Below, piece after piece: positions 1-13,100 of a stretch of DNA of 64,000 nucleotides. Both the position numbers and the translations under genes were made by a program. The notes under the pieces are model-generated. The model had not been told where the DNA came from, searched no databases, and was given only the letters and a program-made list of their open reading frames with translations. Where the stretch lies: NCBI GenBank assembly GCA_964016985.1, contig OZ024834.1, forward strand, positions 85,121,723-85,185,722, read 5' to 3'. The stretch comes from Anodontia alba. Its lineage: Eukaryota > Mollusca > Bivalvia > Lucinida > Lucinidae. Within the stretch, counting starts at the first letter, position 1, and the number at the start of each line of letters is the position of its first letter.

Positions 1-117
1 CTGCTCCTAGAGGAGCAGTCTGATCAGGGTCCACACTGTTTGCAAAAATGACTTTTAAAATCACAAGCAGATGACAAAGCAAACGACAATTGTTGTGATT
101 GGCAATTTAAGGGTTAA
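1..117. mobile_element. Right half of TTAA-flanked foldback MITE (family P1, core-2)
   Basis: The window opens inside the central hairpin of a palindromic element (GCTCC/GGAGC inner arms, then the core-2 arm). It ends at GGGTTAA, with TTAA at 114-117. The outer sequence matches the complete P1 copies at 7342-7586 and 40859-41104. No coding capacity. Confidence 0.75.
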
Positions 118-734
118 CACCTACCAACAATGACAACCTAGATCAGTCTGCGCATTCAGCTGGATCAGGCCTTTTCTACTTGCCAATGTACTGGTGCCTT
201 TTGGCATTTGCTAGAGTTGTACTGTCGTGACAGGTTTCATAACTTCCTGGTAGCTCTGATTAATATTCACATGGGGTTAGCAGTTTTCAGTGTTTTTACT
301 TTTTATAACCCATCATTTTTTCTCCCACAGCCTGTATGAGACAGACTTTTTGCTCATGTGAGAAACTTCCATCTATGATCATGAAGTAGACCTGCTGGTC
401 CTAGGAACAATCCACTTATAGGTGGGAGAAAAAGAATCCATCATGAACCAGTCCATGCAGGATAGAAAAATCTCACCCTCGAGGTAGGAATTCAACCAGG
501 GACTTGGCAAGCCTCGTCCCTGGTTGACACTGAAATTCCTACCCCTCAGGTGAGATTTCCATATCCTGCATGGACACTCATGGTGGATTCTTACAATCTG
601 ATTTTTCATTTTGTTTGACGGAAACATGTATTCTGTTGGCAATAACTGAAGGCCTTGATCTAAGTGGATGAGCAAACTCACTGAGGATACTGACCGAATC
701 ATAGCTCCAGATAAAAGTAGCCAGATAAATATTT

Positions 735-1203
735 TTCTTACTTCTCTACAAAACCATGTTGTGAGTATAGTGTACTCATTAAATTCCCTTCTAATGAGTA
801 CCTCCAAAATAAACATCAGTCAATTTAGCCAAGCAGCTTTAGAAAAAAAGTTGTTTAATGGACAGATGGGAAGTGATGACTACAGCTCATCCTAAGCTTT
901 CATCTAGAAACTAACTAGAAACATATCCAAAGGACATGGATGCCCACACCTGAAAAACTTAAAGCACTGCTAATGCTGGCTTGTGGACGGAGACGGATGG
1001 ACAGGGGTAACACTATATGCCCTTTTCACCATTCGTAGAATGGCGTGGGCATAAAAAGTATTTTTATTCTTACACTGTTGATTTGTTTGTGTTGAGGTTT
1101 TTAAGCCATGTCAACCCAATGGAAAACTTATAAAGGTACTTGTTAAAAGCATTTATGTGAGGCACTTCTAATGAGTACCCAAGTTTTCATGGAGAAATAA
1201 GAA
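735..1203. repeat. Degenerate core-1 palindrome and a solo half copy
   Basis: A worn core-1 foldback lies around 735-815 (TACTCATTAAA opposite TTCTAATGAGTAC). A single right arm lies at 1156-1203 (CTTCTAATGAGTACCC followed by TTTTCATGGAGAAATAAG). Between them is unremarkable AT-rich sequence, with a SINE-A tail fragment at about 1081-1125. Confidence 0.6.
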
Positions 1204-1364
1204 CTAGAGCTGGTGTTTGTAAAACACTATGCCCGCAACTGCCTGACTCTAACACTGCTTGACTCAAACACTGCTTGCACATGACGGTAACAACAGTACA
1301 AAATATACGAGATTTCAATGTTATTTTATTAAAAGGGAAATAACTCTAAAATGGGAGATAATTT

Positions 1365-2440
1365 GGATAGGAAAAAAAAAAATATGGGTCACCTACTTTT
1401 TTATGAGCAATCCATATATGAAATTTCAAACTAGCATGCACATTTCAAAACTTATGCTATGCATCAAAAAGTGTGCAAATGTAAAAATGCCCAAAATGAC
1501 AAAGGGCCATAACTCAAGAAGTACTTTTCAGAATTTGTTCAAAAGTCAATCAGGTCATCTACTCATCGCTACCAATCTACTGCTTAAATTTTCAAGGCTC
1601 TAGCTTCAATAGATTTTGAGATATTTTGCTGGCAAGATTCCATCCATATTTCTTCAAAGGGCCATGTCAGGTAAGGGGCATAATCCTGATGGGGAAAAGA
1701 ATATATTTTTTCATGAGGAATCCATATATGAAATTTCAAAACCCTAGCCTGCACAGTTCAAAACTTATGCTATGCATCAAAAAGTGTGCAATGTGAAAAT
1801 GTGTAAACTGACAAAGGGCCATAACTCAAGAAGAACTTTTCAGATTTTATTCAAAAGTTAATCAGGTCATCTACTCGTCACTACCAATTTATTCCTTAAA
1901 TTTCAAGGCTCTAGCCTCAATTACTTTTGAGATATTTTGCTGACAAGAATTCATCCATATTTTTTCAAAGGGCCATAACTCAGGAAAGGGGCATAATCCT
2001 GATAAGAAAAAAATATGTGTCAGCTATTTTTTCATGTGGAATCCATATATGTGAAATTTCAAAACCCTAGCATGCACAGTTCAAAACATGCTATGCATCA
2101 AAAAGTGTGCAATTGTAAAAATGCCAAAAGTTATAAAGGGCCATAACTCATGAAGTAATTTTCAGAATTTGTTCAAAAGTTAATCAGGTCATCTACTCAT
2201 TAATACCAATCTATTCACCAGGTTTCAAGGCTCTAGCTTCAACAGCTTTAGAGATATTTTGCTGACAAGATTTCATCTATATTTTTTCAAAGGGCCATAA
2301 CTCAGGAAAGGGGCATAATCCTGATGGGAAAAAAATACGGGTCAGCTATTTTTTCATGAAGAATCCATATATGAAATTTCAAAACCCTAGCATGCATGGT
2401 TCAGAAGTTATGCTATGCATCAAAAAGTGTAACGGACGGA
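1365..2440. repeat. Tandem array, ~310-322 bp period, just over 3 copies
   Basis: The anchor AATCCATATATG occurs at 1409, 1719, 2040 and 2362 (spacings 310, 321, 322), and the intervening sequence is conserved, including AAAGGGCCATAACTCA once per unit. The array ends in a GGACGGACGGACGG run and a GGGGGCATAAAAAT motif. A related single copy with AAAGGGGCATAACTC lies near 17030-17290. Short reading frames inside are not supported as genes. Confidence 0.85.
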
Positions 2441-2557
2441 CGGACGGATGCATGCATGCACAAACGTCCCAGAAGCAATATACCCCTCCGAAGTTGGGGG
2501 CATAAAAATACCAACTTTTGGTTGAATTAAAAGCACTTAATCTGGGTCTATAAATTA

Positions 2558-2759
2558 TTAACCCTTGTCCTGCTGAATCTGGATATATCATGTTGTGCAA
2601 ACAGTGTAGATCCAGATCAGCTGGCTTCTGTTCTGGATCTGCACTGTTTGCCATCAAGTATGCAAATTTATAGCAACAATCTGGATCAAGTAACCTGATT
2701 GGCTGAAAATTAGAAGTGGCTGTGGCATCTAAAAATTTATTCAGCAGGACAAGGGTTAA
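2558..2759. mobile_element. TTAA-flanked MITE (family P2)
   Basis: The element runs from TTAACCCTTGTCCTGCTGAA to an inverted CAGCAGGACAAGGGTTAA end, with TTAA at both ends, as expected for piggyBac-type insertion. A core-2-like hairpin is present but its left arm is partly lost. Sister copies lie at 9127-9340, 28654-28861 and 51772-51982. Confidence 0.75.
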
Positions 2760-2774
2760 GCTGCAAGCTTCTAG

Positions 2775-2915
2775 AATATGTACAACTCCATCCATGCAGT
2801 ATCACCAGAACCTATGCTGTTCGCTAACGTAACAGGAAGACACTTCAGCCGAAGTAGTTTAGCCAAAGTACTAGCTATGGAGCCAAGAATGGGCATTGGA
2901 AAATTTGATTCAAAG
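2775..2915 (+). CDS. Candidate internal coding exon of an unrecognised plus-strand gene
   Basis: A 141-nt stretch (47 codons, phase 0 at both ends) is bounded by a CTTCTAG acceptor and a consensus donor, CAAAG|GTAAGT. It is open in the one frame that fits both borders. It encodes a soluble peptide containing MLFANVTGRHFSRSS and MEPRMGIGKFDSK, with no family I recognise. An in-frame TAG sits in the acceptor, so this is an internal exon if real. A TTAA MITE ends only 15 bp upstream, where the polypyrimidine tract would be, which weakens the acceptor. It lies on the strand opposite NAP1. It could be a chance open frame. Confidence 0.3.
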
Positions 2916-3182
2916 GTAAGTCCAATAAGACTTTTTCTCGAGATTTGGCTCTCTTGAGCACCCACTACTCAGAATTACAGCAGATGGCATTTTTTCACTA
3001 AATACTTTTACAAGAAGATACAGCATTTTCAGGATTAAGAGAACTTACCAATGTTTTTATTAGATAAGAAAATGTAAGAAAGAAAATGTTAATTTATCTG
3101 GTGCTGCAATCCTGGTATACAGCCAGTTGAGGTGCTATTGCTATGCCACAGAACAAAACAGCTACTAACAGCAATGATAACT

Positions 3183-3362
3183 TTAACCCTTAAAACAACA
3201 AGCAAAATTTCCAACAGATGACATTTTTTTTTTTCAGAGAAAATTTCCATGTGACTTGTCTGCATTCACATGAAATGTCAGAATTTATTTTTCTTTGAAG
3301 AATAATAAACAAAATATTTCAAAATGTTGTCTGCTAGCTGTGATTGGTGCTTTAAGCGATAA
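3183..3362. mobile_element. Foldback MITE (P1-like ends, core-H hairpin)
   Basis: The ends are TTAACCCTTAAAAC and an inverted GGTGCTTTAAGCGATAA. The internal arms share the 'TTTCATGTGAAT' type hairpin seen again at 30940-31010, 39370-39445 and 43520-43600. The right TTAA is mutated. Confidence 0.6.
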
Positions 3363-3386
3363 TGCAAGACTCAACAAGGTATGCAA

Positions 3387-3558
3387 TTAACCCATTGTAG
3401 TCTGAATGCGGCATCTGATCAGGGTCTTCACAGTTTGCAAATTGTTCAACCATTTTTCTCTAGTAATATCTAAATCACATAGCCTGACATACCTAAAATC
3501 GAAATTAGAATCTTCCAATAAATAGTGTGTGGGAGTTCATTCAGTCTACAATGGGTTA
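3387..3558. mobile_element. MITE, family P4
   Basis: The element begins TTAACCCATTGTAGTCTGAA and ends with the inverted CTACAATGGGTTA. A partial core-2 half (GGCATCTGATCAGGGTCTTC then CAGTTTGCAAA) is present. A related element with TTAA at both ends lies at 56364-56583. Confidence 0.55.
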
Positions 3559-3818
3559 GGAGTGAAAGTCTACCAGCATTTCTATCAAGGCAGTAAATGA
3601 AAACTAGAGAGTTGGGCTAAATAAAAAAATATGTGTGTTTAGGATAACGTGGTAGAATAAAACAGGTAGGGTGGATAGGAACTCTTTTTTTTTTTTTTAC
3701 TTTTTTTTATGTAGAACTATACCATAATTACGAGATGTGTTTGGACTTAGCACCATATTTCACATCAAATTTTACCAAGTCTGTTTGACTGTCCTTTGAT
3801 GTATCTAAAAGTAATGAT

Positions 3819-3896
3819 AGACTGGCAAACAGTGTAGACCCTGATCAAACTGCTCCTATAGGAGCAGTTTGATCTGGGTCTACACTGTTTGCCCAT
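3819..3896. repeat. Core-2 palindrome
   Basis: GGCAAACAGTGTAGACCCTG, then ATCAAACTGCTCC, and its near-perfect inverted partner ending CTACACTGTTTGCC. Confidence 0.8.
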
Positions 3897-4094
3897 ACCT
3901 ACTTGTCCAAATATTTAGCATGAATATTTTATCCCATTCATACCACTTTTTTTTGGTTTTTTTTTTGAGAAAATATGGAAAAAATTGCTAGGTTTCACCA
4001 GGAAAATTAGGTAGGGTAGGGTTACCAGAAACATACATTTTTTTATTTGGCCTTGTATAAAAATGTATTGGTCATTTATAAGAAAGAGACTTAC

Positions 4095-4172
4095 GGAGGG
4101 ATTATAATCAGGGTCTGCATCTTCATCATATTCTCCCTCCTCTCCACCATCTTCCTCCTCTCCATCTTCATA
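4095..4172 (-). CDS. Nap1: Nap1 coding exon 13: C-terminal acidic tail
   Basis: 78 nt, phase 0 to 0, residues 363-388. It runs from [12 protein letters not shown] to DADPDYNPS, the acidic histone-binding tail typical of the family. Acceptor TTATACAG, donor GTAAGT. The donor shows at least one more exon at lower coordinates; none between here and the left edge looked convincing (many family members end shortly after this point). Confidence 0.93.
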
Positions 4173-7100
4173 CTGTATAAAAGAAAACAGGAAACCAATC
4201 AATATAGCTCTTTTTGATAAGATTTTTGATCAAAAAGTATTGATATTTTTCTTATTTGTCCACAAAAACCATATGTTGGTACTCATTATTAGAAGCACCT
4301 CCTAGAAGCATGCTAGAAGCACCTCTGCGAGATGCTTCTAATGAGGACCCAAAATATATGTTTTCATGGAGAGATAAGAAAAATATTTACCTGATTCCGA
4401 GCTGCCAGTCAATCATCTAACTAAAGTCATGATAGCTCTTTCTACTTGTTATCTTGGAACAAAGCTCTGCACACATTTTGCAATTGCAATTCTTGATATA
4501 TTTCTGTATCTTTTTAATAAATAAATAGTCAGCTCTAATTCATGGTACTGATAGATTAAGAGACCATGTACTTGATAAAGGAAAATGTGATCAGTTATGA
4601 CATTAATTCAAAGTTTAATATCTTGAACTCAGCCTAAATTAAAGCTGGATAGTCGACTGAATGCGGTAATAATATCAATAAAGTAATGTCTGCAAGCAAT
4701 AAAATGGAGATTTTTTTTGTATGCTAAGTGAACAAATGTATAAAAACACAAAACATTCCCATTAACCCTAGCTTGTCAACATAATTAAAGTTTTATGATG
4801 CAATGTTGTTCAAAGCATAGCTTAACGAGCACGTTAGTGGTCAAACTGTTAACTGTTCTAGTAAGTACAATATCTAATTCACAGGCATTTTTGCTGTCAA
4901 AATGTGAACAGCTTTTGCATATGCAAAAGCTACTCACATTTTTTCAGCAAAAATAGTAGCGTATATGCCTTATTTCATGAGTTTAAATTTTAACGATACG
5001 TTAACTAACGACATCGTTAGTTTTGAACAATTGGGCCCAGATTAGATTCAGTGTTTTATTCATGTTTTGGAAACTGCTCAGGTAGATTTAATGATAGTAA
5101 ATGATATTACCTAACAAAATTTTGCCTCATTATTAGTATAAGGGGTTAATGTATGTATTTGACATATTCTATAATATCCAATGATTCTGTAAGTAATGAT
5201 CAGACTGTAGGCTAATCCTGGACTTAACTGTCCGTCCCTTCGGTTCAATCTACTAAGGTAAATGTCCTAAAATTTCGAACCCTTTATTCCATACTTCTAT
5301 GGACTAAATGTTGCTTTGTATGTAGTTATTTCTTAAAATAATTAGTGCAATGGCAAACAGTGTAGACCCTGATCAGACTGCTCCTTCAGGAGCAGTCTGA
5401 TCTGGCTCTGCACTGTTTGCATATGCCATTTTATCAGAAACTTTGGTGTTCGAAATTTTAGGACAATTACCGTAAGTGTACAGTCGCTTTAAACTTGTGA
5501 CAAATGAATAGGACAAACCTCGTCATCATTTTCTAGTGCTTCTCCTGTGAAGTAAAGGACTGCTCTGGGAACTATCCGTTCCCTGATAAAATGACCAATT
5601 TCAAAATCTGCGGCTAAAAGAGCTTCAGTATCTTCATCCTAGAAATAAACAAGAGTGGTCAGAAGACAACAAATTGTGCCTTTTCAATAACTGTCAATAA
5701 TGGTACTCAGCTACCCTTCCCAGATATTAACTCTGATCCAAGTGCCATCAAAACTTCAACTGAAACTAGCTAAAAAGTAAGTCTTCTGAACCAATGCAAA
5801 TGCAAAACTGGTCGATATTTTTTGTGAAACAAGTGAGGATAACCTACTCTGCAAAAGATTTATAATCAAATTTCATTTGAAATTTAAGTATTTTGAAATT
5901 TCATTGTCTTTATAGCTTCCGAGATGGATTTCTTTTAGATTTCTTATGAAATTTGAATATTTCTTCTGAAATTTGAGTAACTACAAGGTTATTACTTTTA
6001 TGAAAAAGCTCAGGAGTTATGTGATGACAGAACAGATCTCCTCTGAGATTCTACAGGTTTATATAAGACCTATATGTACATATATGTCCTGAAGCCACTT
6101 CTAACAAGAACCCACATTTTCATGGAGAAATAAGGGAAAATACTTTTCAGTTGAAAAGACAATCTGCCTGATCTCCTGTAACTATGCTACCATAATAACT
6201 CTAAGTATTGGGACAGATAAGCCTTTGCAAACAGTGTAGACCCAGATCAGATGCCGCAGTATGCGGCATCTGATCAGGGTCTACACTGTTTGCCATACAT
6301 ACAGCAATATTTTAGACACATCAAGAGCTAGTAGAATGGACTATTTAAAATTTTAGGACAAGCATGGTAAGTACATAAGGTGTCCCAATACTTAGGTAAA
6401 TACGGTATTACATTATTTGCTCAGGCATTTGAGTATGAATATTGAAGGCAAATGGATGGAAACAGCAAAACTGCTCTTCATTGTTCATATTCCATTTATA
6501 ATCCAAAATTCAGTTACTACTACAATCAAACCTCAATAGCTCCAACACCGAGGCTCGTTTACCATGGCCAATTTGAACTTCTTTTTAAACCATCACAATA
6601 TTCTTGCGATAGCCCAGGAAAACAAGTATTTAGGGAAATTATCTTATTTTATCAGGAAAGTGTATGTTGTGTGTACTCATTAGAATCACCTCACTGAGGT
6701 GATTCTAATGAGTACACTCAACATACATTTATTGCACAGAAAATCAAAAATATTTCCCTAAATTATAGCTGTTTGCTTCCTGACCTGGCACCATGATTAT
6801 CCCTCAGTGGCTAGAACTACTCATATCTCGAACAAATTTCCATGGTCCAAAAGATGTTTGAGCAATTGACGTTTGACTGTAGAATTTACAGATGTAACAA
6901 ACTGGTATGAACCTTGTTTGTCTGAAGAAAACAAGAGACTGACCCTTTAAGTGCCAATCACAACAGCTGCAGACAACATACTGAATTTTTTTTTTTTTTA
7001 TACTTTTCACAGAAAACATTGACATTTTTTTTTATTTTACAAAGCTTGACATGAAGACTGGCAAAAAAAAAAAAAAAAAAAAATAACATGAATGTGGTCC

Positions 7101-10100
7101 GCTTTAATTCTACAAAGTGCTTTAAGGGTTAAGGCACGATGTGACACACTTGACAAATTCACTTTTTTTTTCATGGAGTGACGCTGATACTCACCATTTC
7201 TTCTTCATCTGGAGCTGAAAAAGTAAAATACATAAATAAGCCTCTTGCAAAAAAAAAAAACCCAAAAAACATACCAACTTGATCAGCCTACACATCTTTA
7301 GTCTGTCATTTGCCTACACTCTTTGGCTACTGTAGTATCTATTAACCCTTAAAGCACCAAGAAAAACTGCATCTGAAAATGTCGTCTGTTTATGTCATCT
7401 GCTGAATATTCTTGCAAACTGTTCAAACCTATTTTTGCATACAAGCAAACAGTGTGGACCCTGATCAGACTGCCCCTAAAGGAGCAGTCTGATCTGGGTC
7501 CACACTGTTTGCAAAAATGACTTTTAAAATCACAAGCAGATGACAAAGCAGACAACAATAGTTGTGACTGGCACTTTCAGGGTTAAAAAAGTCAAGACAC
7601 TAATCAAGCTATATTTGTGCAGGTTGAAATGTTTCTGCGGTTTGCATATGTATTATACAAAGCATATTTTCTGCATATCCCGAATGCCTAAATATCACTT
7701 AACTTTTAATTCTTCTTAACATTTTCTTTTTTCCTTTTTGTGTTGAGGTTTTACGGCCCAGTCAACCCAATGGGGTCATGTTGAGCGCGGTCAGTTTACC
7801 TAACCACACGTGTACTGGGCAGGCTTAGTCCTCTAATGGGTAAACCAGTATTGTGCACATCCTTTCACCAGAAACTGACAGCTGCCCTTCTTGAATCAGG
7901 GAAGGGAGAGAATGACAGTAGAAAATATTTCATGATCAATCTCCAAGAAAAAATGTAATTCTTCTTTAAACTTTACCACTCTCTGGGCCAATTCAGCAGA
8001 CGACAAATTGATGGTATTTTCTTATTTTTCCAACAAATCAGGATTAGACATTTCGTGCAAATTGTATCCAATTTGCATGAAATTTCAAATCCTGTTTTAT
8101 GGTTAAAATAAGAAAAATATTGCATGTCGTCTGCTGAAAATTTTACCCAGAGTACTAAGCGCTAAACACCGAGACACATCCTATCCTACCATAGTTCATC
8201 TTTAACTCTGATATCCTGTTGATACAAGGTATCTGCTATTAGAAATGATTTACTGTATTTACCCTAAATATTTGGACAGAGGTGCTTCAGAAAACAGTAC
8301 TGAACCGAAAGGAAGCAGTCTGATTAGAATCAACACTGTCCGCCATTCCATCAGTTCATTTTAAATGCCTCACTAGGTAGTCAAATGGACAATGAAAATC
8401 AAAATCGATACAGACTGCACTTCGAAACACTAAATGCATCAAAGAACAAAAATTTGGAGTCCCTGTTTCATTAAGATTCTACATATGGAAGCAACAGTTT
8501 GCAGTGCTGCGTATGTCCCTTAGTACCACCTTCAGCGGACCTCGGTTTTCCCAGATTTCAGAATGGACTCAATGATCCTGAAGGAAAACAAAAATAAACA
8601 CTGCACATAACGCCAGCTGCAGTAAAGTCAAATATAATCTATAAAGGTTGCCCTTGTAAACTCCAAACACATACCAAAAGTATGGTTTTGTTTGTGTTGA
8701 GGTTTTACGGCCCAGTCAACCCAATGGGGTCATGTCGGGTGCGGTCTGTTTACCTAACCACACTTTTACTGGGCAGGCTTAGTCCTCTAAGCAGTTAACC
8801 AGTATTGTGCACATTCTTTCGCCAGAAACTGATAACTACCCTTCTTGAATCAGCGGAAGGGAGAGAATGGCCGTAGAAAATATTTCATGATCAATCTCCA
8901 CAAAAGAATGTTGATGACCTCGGCGGGGGTCGAGACCCGCGACCTCCTGGTCTCCAATCGGACGCGCATCCAACTGGACCAGCGAGGCCGGCCAATAAAA
9001 GTATGGTAAACAGTGAGGTGTCCAAGTATTAAGATTAAATGCAATATATCAATGTTATTGTTGGTTCCTACTGTAAGTCATGTGTGACCATGAATCATCA
9101 TCGCTTGTGGTGTGGTGTTTGTTCTTTTAAACCTGGTCCTGCTGAATCCAGATATGTCCTGCCTTTGCAAACTGTGTAGATCCAGATCAGCTGGCTTCTT
9201 CAGAAGCCAACTGATCTGGATCTGCACTGTTTGTCATTTAGTATGTGAATTTGTATCAACAACCTAGATCAAGCAATCTGATTGGCTGACAATTCGAAAT
9301 AGGAGTGACATCTTAATTTTTTCACCATGACAAGGGTTAAAACATGACCAAGTCAGGTTTTACAACGCTTCCACCATGAGAGTCAATTCTTTTATTGTGT
9401 AATTCAACTTACGTGAAGGAGGACTGAAGAAGTTAAAGAAGGAATCGCTTTGTACAGTTTTTGTGATTGTCCGTGTGGTACCACTACCCTTGTGTTTTTG
9501 CTTCTTTTTTACTGTTTTTACGGTTACATTTTTTCCTTTCTTCCAATCAATTTTGCAACTGAAAATAATCAATTGATAACCAAAATTAAAGTAATTCACA
9601 CCTATCGGCCCAGTAACAACAAAATCTGCCTTCAGGCATACGTGGTAGTTGTCCATGCAGGTAGCTGTCTCCGCACAGACTGAACTGAGTACATGTGCTC
9701 TTTAGCAGGGGTGGGAATGATAATTCAACAAAACTGCTGAAAATGTCCATACCCCGACCCTCCCCCCCCCATAAAAATACCATATTTCAAAAGCTTGTGT
9801 CATGATCAGAACTTTTTATTTTTCTAAAAAATCATCAAAACCGCTGAATTCAGCTAATCCGCTGAAAATTCTCACCCCTGCTTTAGTCAAGGAATGCACA
9901 GTTTTGCTAAATAAGATCTGGACCAGAGGAACTGTTAAGGAGGAGTATTTGGTGATAACTGTGGGATAATTTTTCTTATTTCTCCATAAAAACATGTTGT
10001 GGGTACTCATTAGAAGCGCCTAAATGAGGCGCTTCTAATGAGTACCCACAACATATGTTTTTATGGAGAACTGGAGAAAATTGTCCCATAATTATCACCA

Positions 10101-13100
10101 AATACTCCTCCTTAACAATTCCTCTGTGGACCTTGCTGACTGAAAAAAGCCAAGTGATGCAGGCTTGCTATAATCTTGAGTGGGATCCAATCTTGCAAAC
10201 CTGGATTCAGAAGCATATGTTTATTCTACTTCTTATCAGTATTTCTGCAGACTATATAAGCATAAAGCAATGCTTCTGATCCAACCACATCTTCCCTGGC
10301 CGATCTGGATCTTTACTCAATACTATTCACACATACAACAAAGACACCATTGTTGGCGTTTTCTTCTAGCATTGTTAGCATTCATTTTTTTTTTTTTTTT
10401 TTTTTTTGTGTGAGAATAGAGATCACGTAGGAGGTCAAGGTTTTGGGGAAGGGATTATATGATCATTGACAACTAACAAAATTAACATAATTTAGAAAGT
10501 GAAGTAATAACATAAATTAACAGAAGTCATTGTATCTTTTCAGAAAAGATAGTCTTGCAGAGCTATGACGTCATCTGGAATCAAGGATGTCAGCAAATAG
10601 GTCTGACCTAAGGACCATAGGTAAGAATAACTGTTTTCCCAAGCAAAACCAGAGATCTAAATGCATTTTTTCAAGAATGACAAAAGGTTTCAAATATGTA
10701 AGGCTATAGTTAATTACACATGGATGCTTCAACATAATTTTTTCCACATTGAAACAGGTTTCCAAATGATGTCTAAATAAAAGTTGTTAACCAGTCTCGC
10801 GTGTTTGCCTTTAAATAATTTTAGCTATGACTCAATCTTTATGTATACAATCAGGCAAATGTCAGTTGTTCAAAGCATCGTTAGCTTAACCAGCTCGTAA
10901 GTGGTCAAAATCTTAACTGTTCTAGTAAGTACTGTTCTATTAAGTATATCTAATTCACAGGTATTTCTGCTGAAAAAATATGAATAGCTTTTGCAAATGC
11001 AAAAGCTACTCACATTTTTTCAGCCGAAAATATAAACATATATGCCTTATTTAATGATCAAAGTTTTAACAATAGGTTAACTAAAGACATTGTTAGTTTT
11101 GAACAACTGGGTCCAGATATCTAACAATGCATGGAGATTCCAGGTAGGATGCGTTTTTTACTTTAACAATAAAATGTTTTATAAATTTAACTGGCTTCTT
11201 CATGAAAACATTTCACCGCAAATAAGATTTTTCCATAATGACATGCCTCTCAGAGCTGTTTGTTCACTCAGAAAGAGAAAACTTACCCTTTACATTTGAC
11301 TATTTCTGGCCCCTCAAAAGAGAAGGGGTCACTTTCATCTGGCTCTGATCGCATTGTGTATTGCTTAGTCAGTACTTTATCTGAGAAATGTTCATTAGGC
11401 TCAAAGTGAAATTCTAAAGTGAAACCCTGGAAAAAGAAAATAACCATATGTTAAACATTACACTTCTGGAGATAACGAGCAAAGACAATACTGAAATGAA
11501 CCCTGCCATGGGACAACAAGTCTTCAAGGCATACACTGACAAATAACTCCAGATACGAGGAGGTATCCACATACGGTTAATGTCATAAAATTTCAAGCAC
11601 TTTATCACATTTTTTAGGGGTCTAAATTTTGCTTTTAATGCAGTTATTAAAAATATTTTGTGGAATGGCAAGTATTGTAGACCCTGATCAGACTGCTCCT
11701 TCAGGAGCAGTCTGATTTGCTTCTGCACTGTTTGCATGACATTTTGTCAGATACTCTGGTGTACGAAATTTTAGGACATTTACCATATTTTTCTTATTTC
11801 TCCATGAAAACATACATTGTGGGGACTCATTAGAAGCGCCTCATTGAGGCGCTTCTAATGAGTACCCACAATGTGATTTCATGGAGAAATAAGAAAAATA
11901 TTGGTACTTTTCAGCTGAAAAACATTCCTTATCTGGAGCTAAACATGCTGTCAGCTGACAGAATCATTGGATACTGTAGAGTATATTAGTGTACAGAAAT
12001 GGTCTTTAATATTGGATTGCGCAGCTTTTTATGGCTGGATCGTTACCATTTGTATAACACTCATAACCACTTTTATCATGGAATGGCTTGAATATTTCCC
12101 TGATTCATTCATAACCCATTGTAGACTGAAAGAACTCACCCACACTATATATTGACAGTCCAATTTCAATTTTTGGTACCTCTGGCTATGAGACTTAGAG
12201 GGGAGGTAGGGGGTTTCTAGTTTGTCCTAGTGCATATTAAGCACCAAATCTTAGAAAATTTCTGGATACTTAATAGTATACTTACCATTGGATCTTTTTC
12301 TGAGAATATAACTTTTACATCTTGTAAATGATTTAATATAGCTTCATCATGGGGCTGAAAAACAAATTAATACCAAATAACAAACGAAAACTAACATTCA
12401 ATACAAAATCTAATATATAATCTAATTTTTGACATAGGTCTAGATAAAGCCAAAGAAAAAAATGCAAAAATTACATCTCCAAATTATTAGTGTCATGTCG
12501 GCAAATTTTTTTTTTTAATTTTCTTTTTTTGTATAGAAATCTTTAAATAGCCTTAAAATCAACCTAAAAAAAAAAAAGTGTTTTTTTGCTTTTTTTTTTT
12601 GGCCTAAGGTGTGCTTATATTTGTCTTGATTTTCTCTATGAAAATGTATTTTGTGGGTAGTAGCATCTCAACTATATTATGTAGACAGCCCATGTTACCT
12701 TTGTGAGGAAGATAATCCAAATTAGCTTATGACATATAGCTACGAGTACCAGACATTGTAAGCGCTGAACACATATGAAGAAACCAGTCAATTTGTTTCC
12801 CCTATGTGAGGGCTAATAATCCAAAGTAGTTCATGACACATAGCTAGCACTACCCGACTTGTAAGTAAATGCATGTAAATGGGGAAACCAGTCAATTTAT
12901 TTATAGCTTACATGGAAAACCAAATTTGCAAGAATTAAGACAGTAAAACATGTGCCAAGTGGCTTAGAATGTCAAACAACTTCCTCAGGATGCAGCAAAT
13001 GATGATGTATGACAAAATGTGTTGTCTCTATACTGAGGTGTAAAGTCAGAAATAGTACCTACGGAAATGTGTGCCCAGCGAAGTTCTAGATCAGCATGGG

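Noticed and set aside
2379..2795. 138-codon minus-strand frame
   Set aside because: It runs through tandem-repeat and MITE sequence, not a conserved protein.
3000..4090. Search for the last Nap1 exon and stop codon
   Set aside because: Strong minus-strand acceptors exist (for example near 3630) but none is followed by a short basic or Gln-rich end of the kind seen in the family. The exon may be tiny or lie left of the window.
8510..8590. Extra Nap1 exon between exons 10 and 11
   Set aside because: It contains a stop in the required phase, and the joined reading frame is complete without it.
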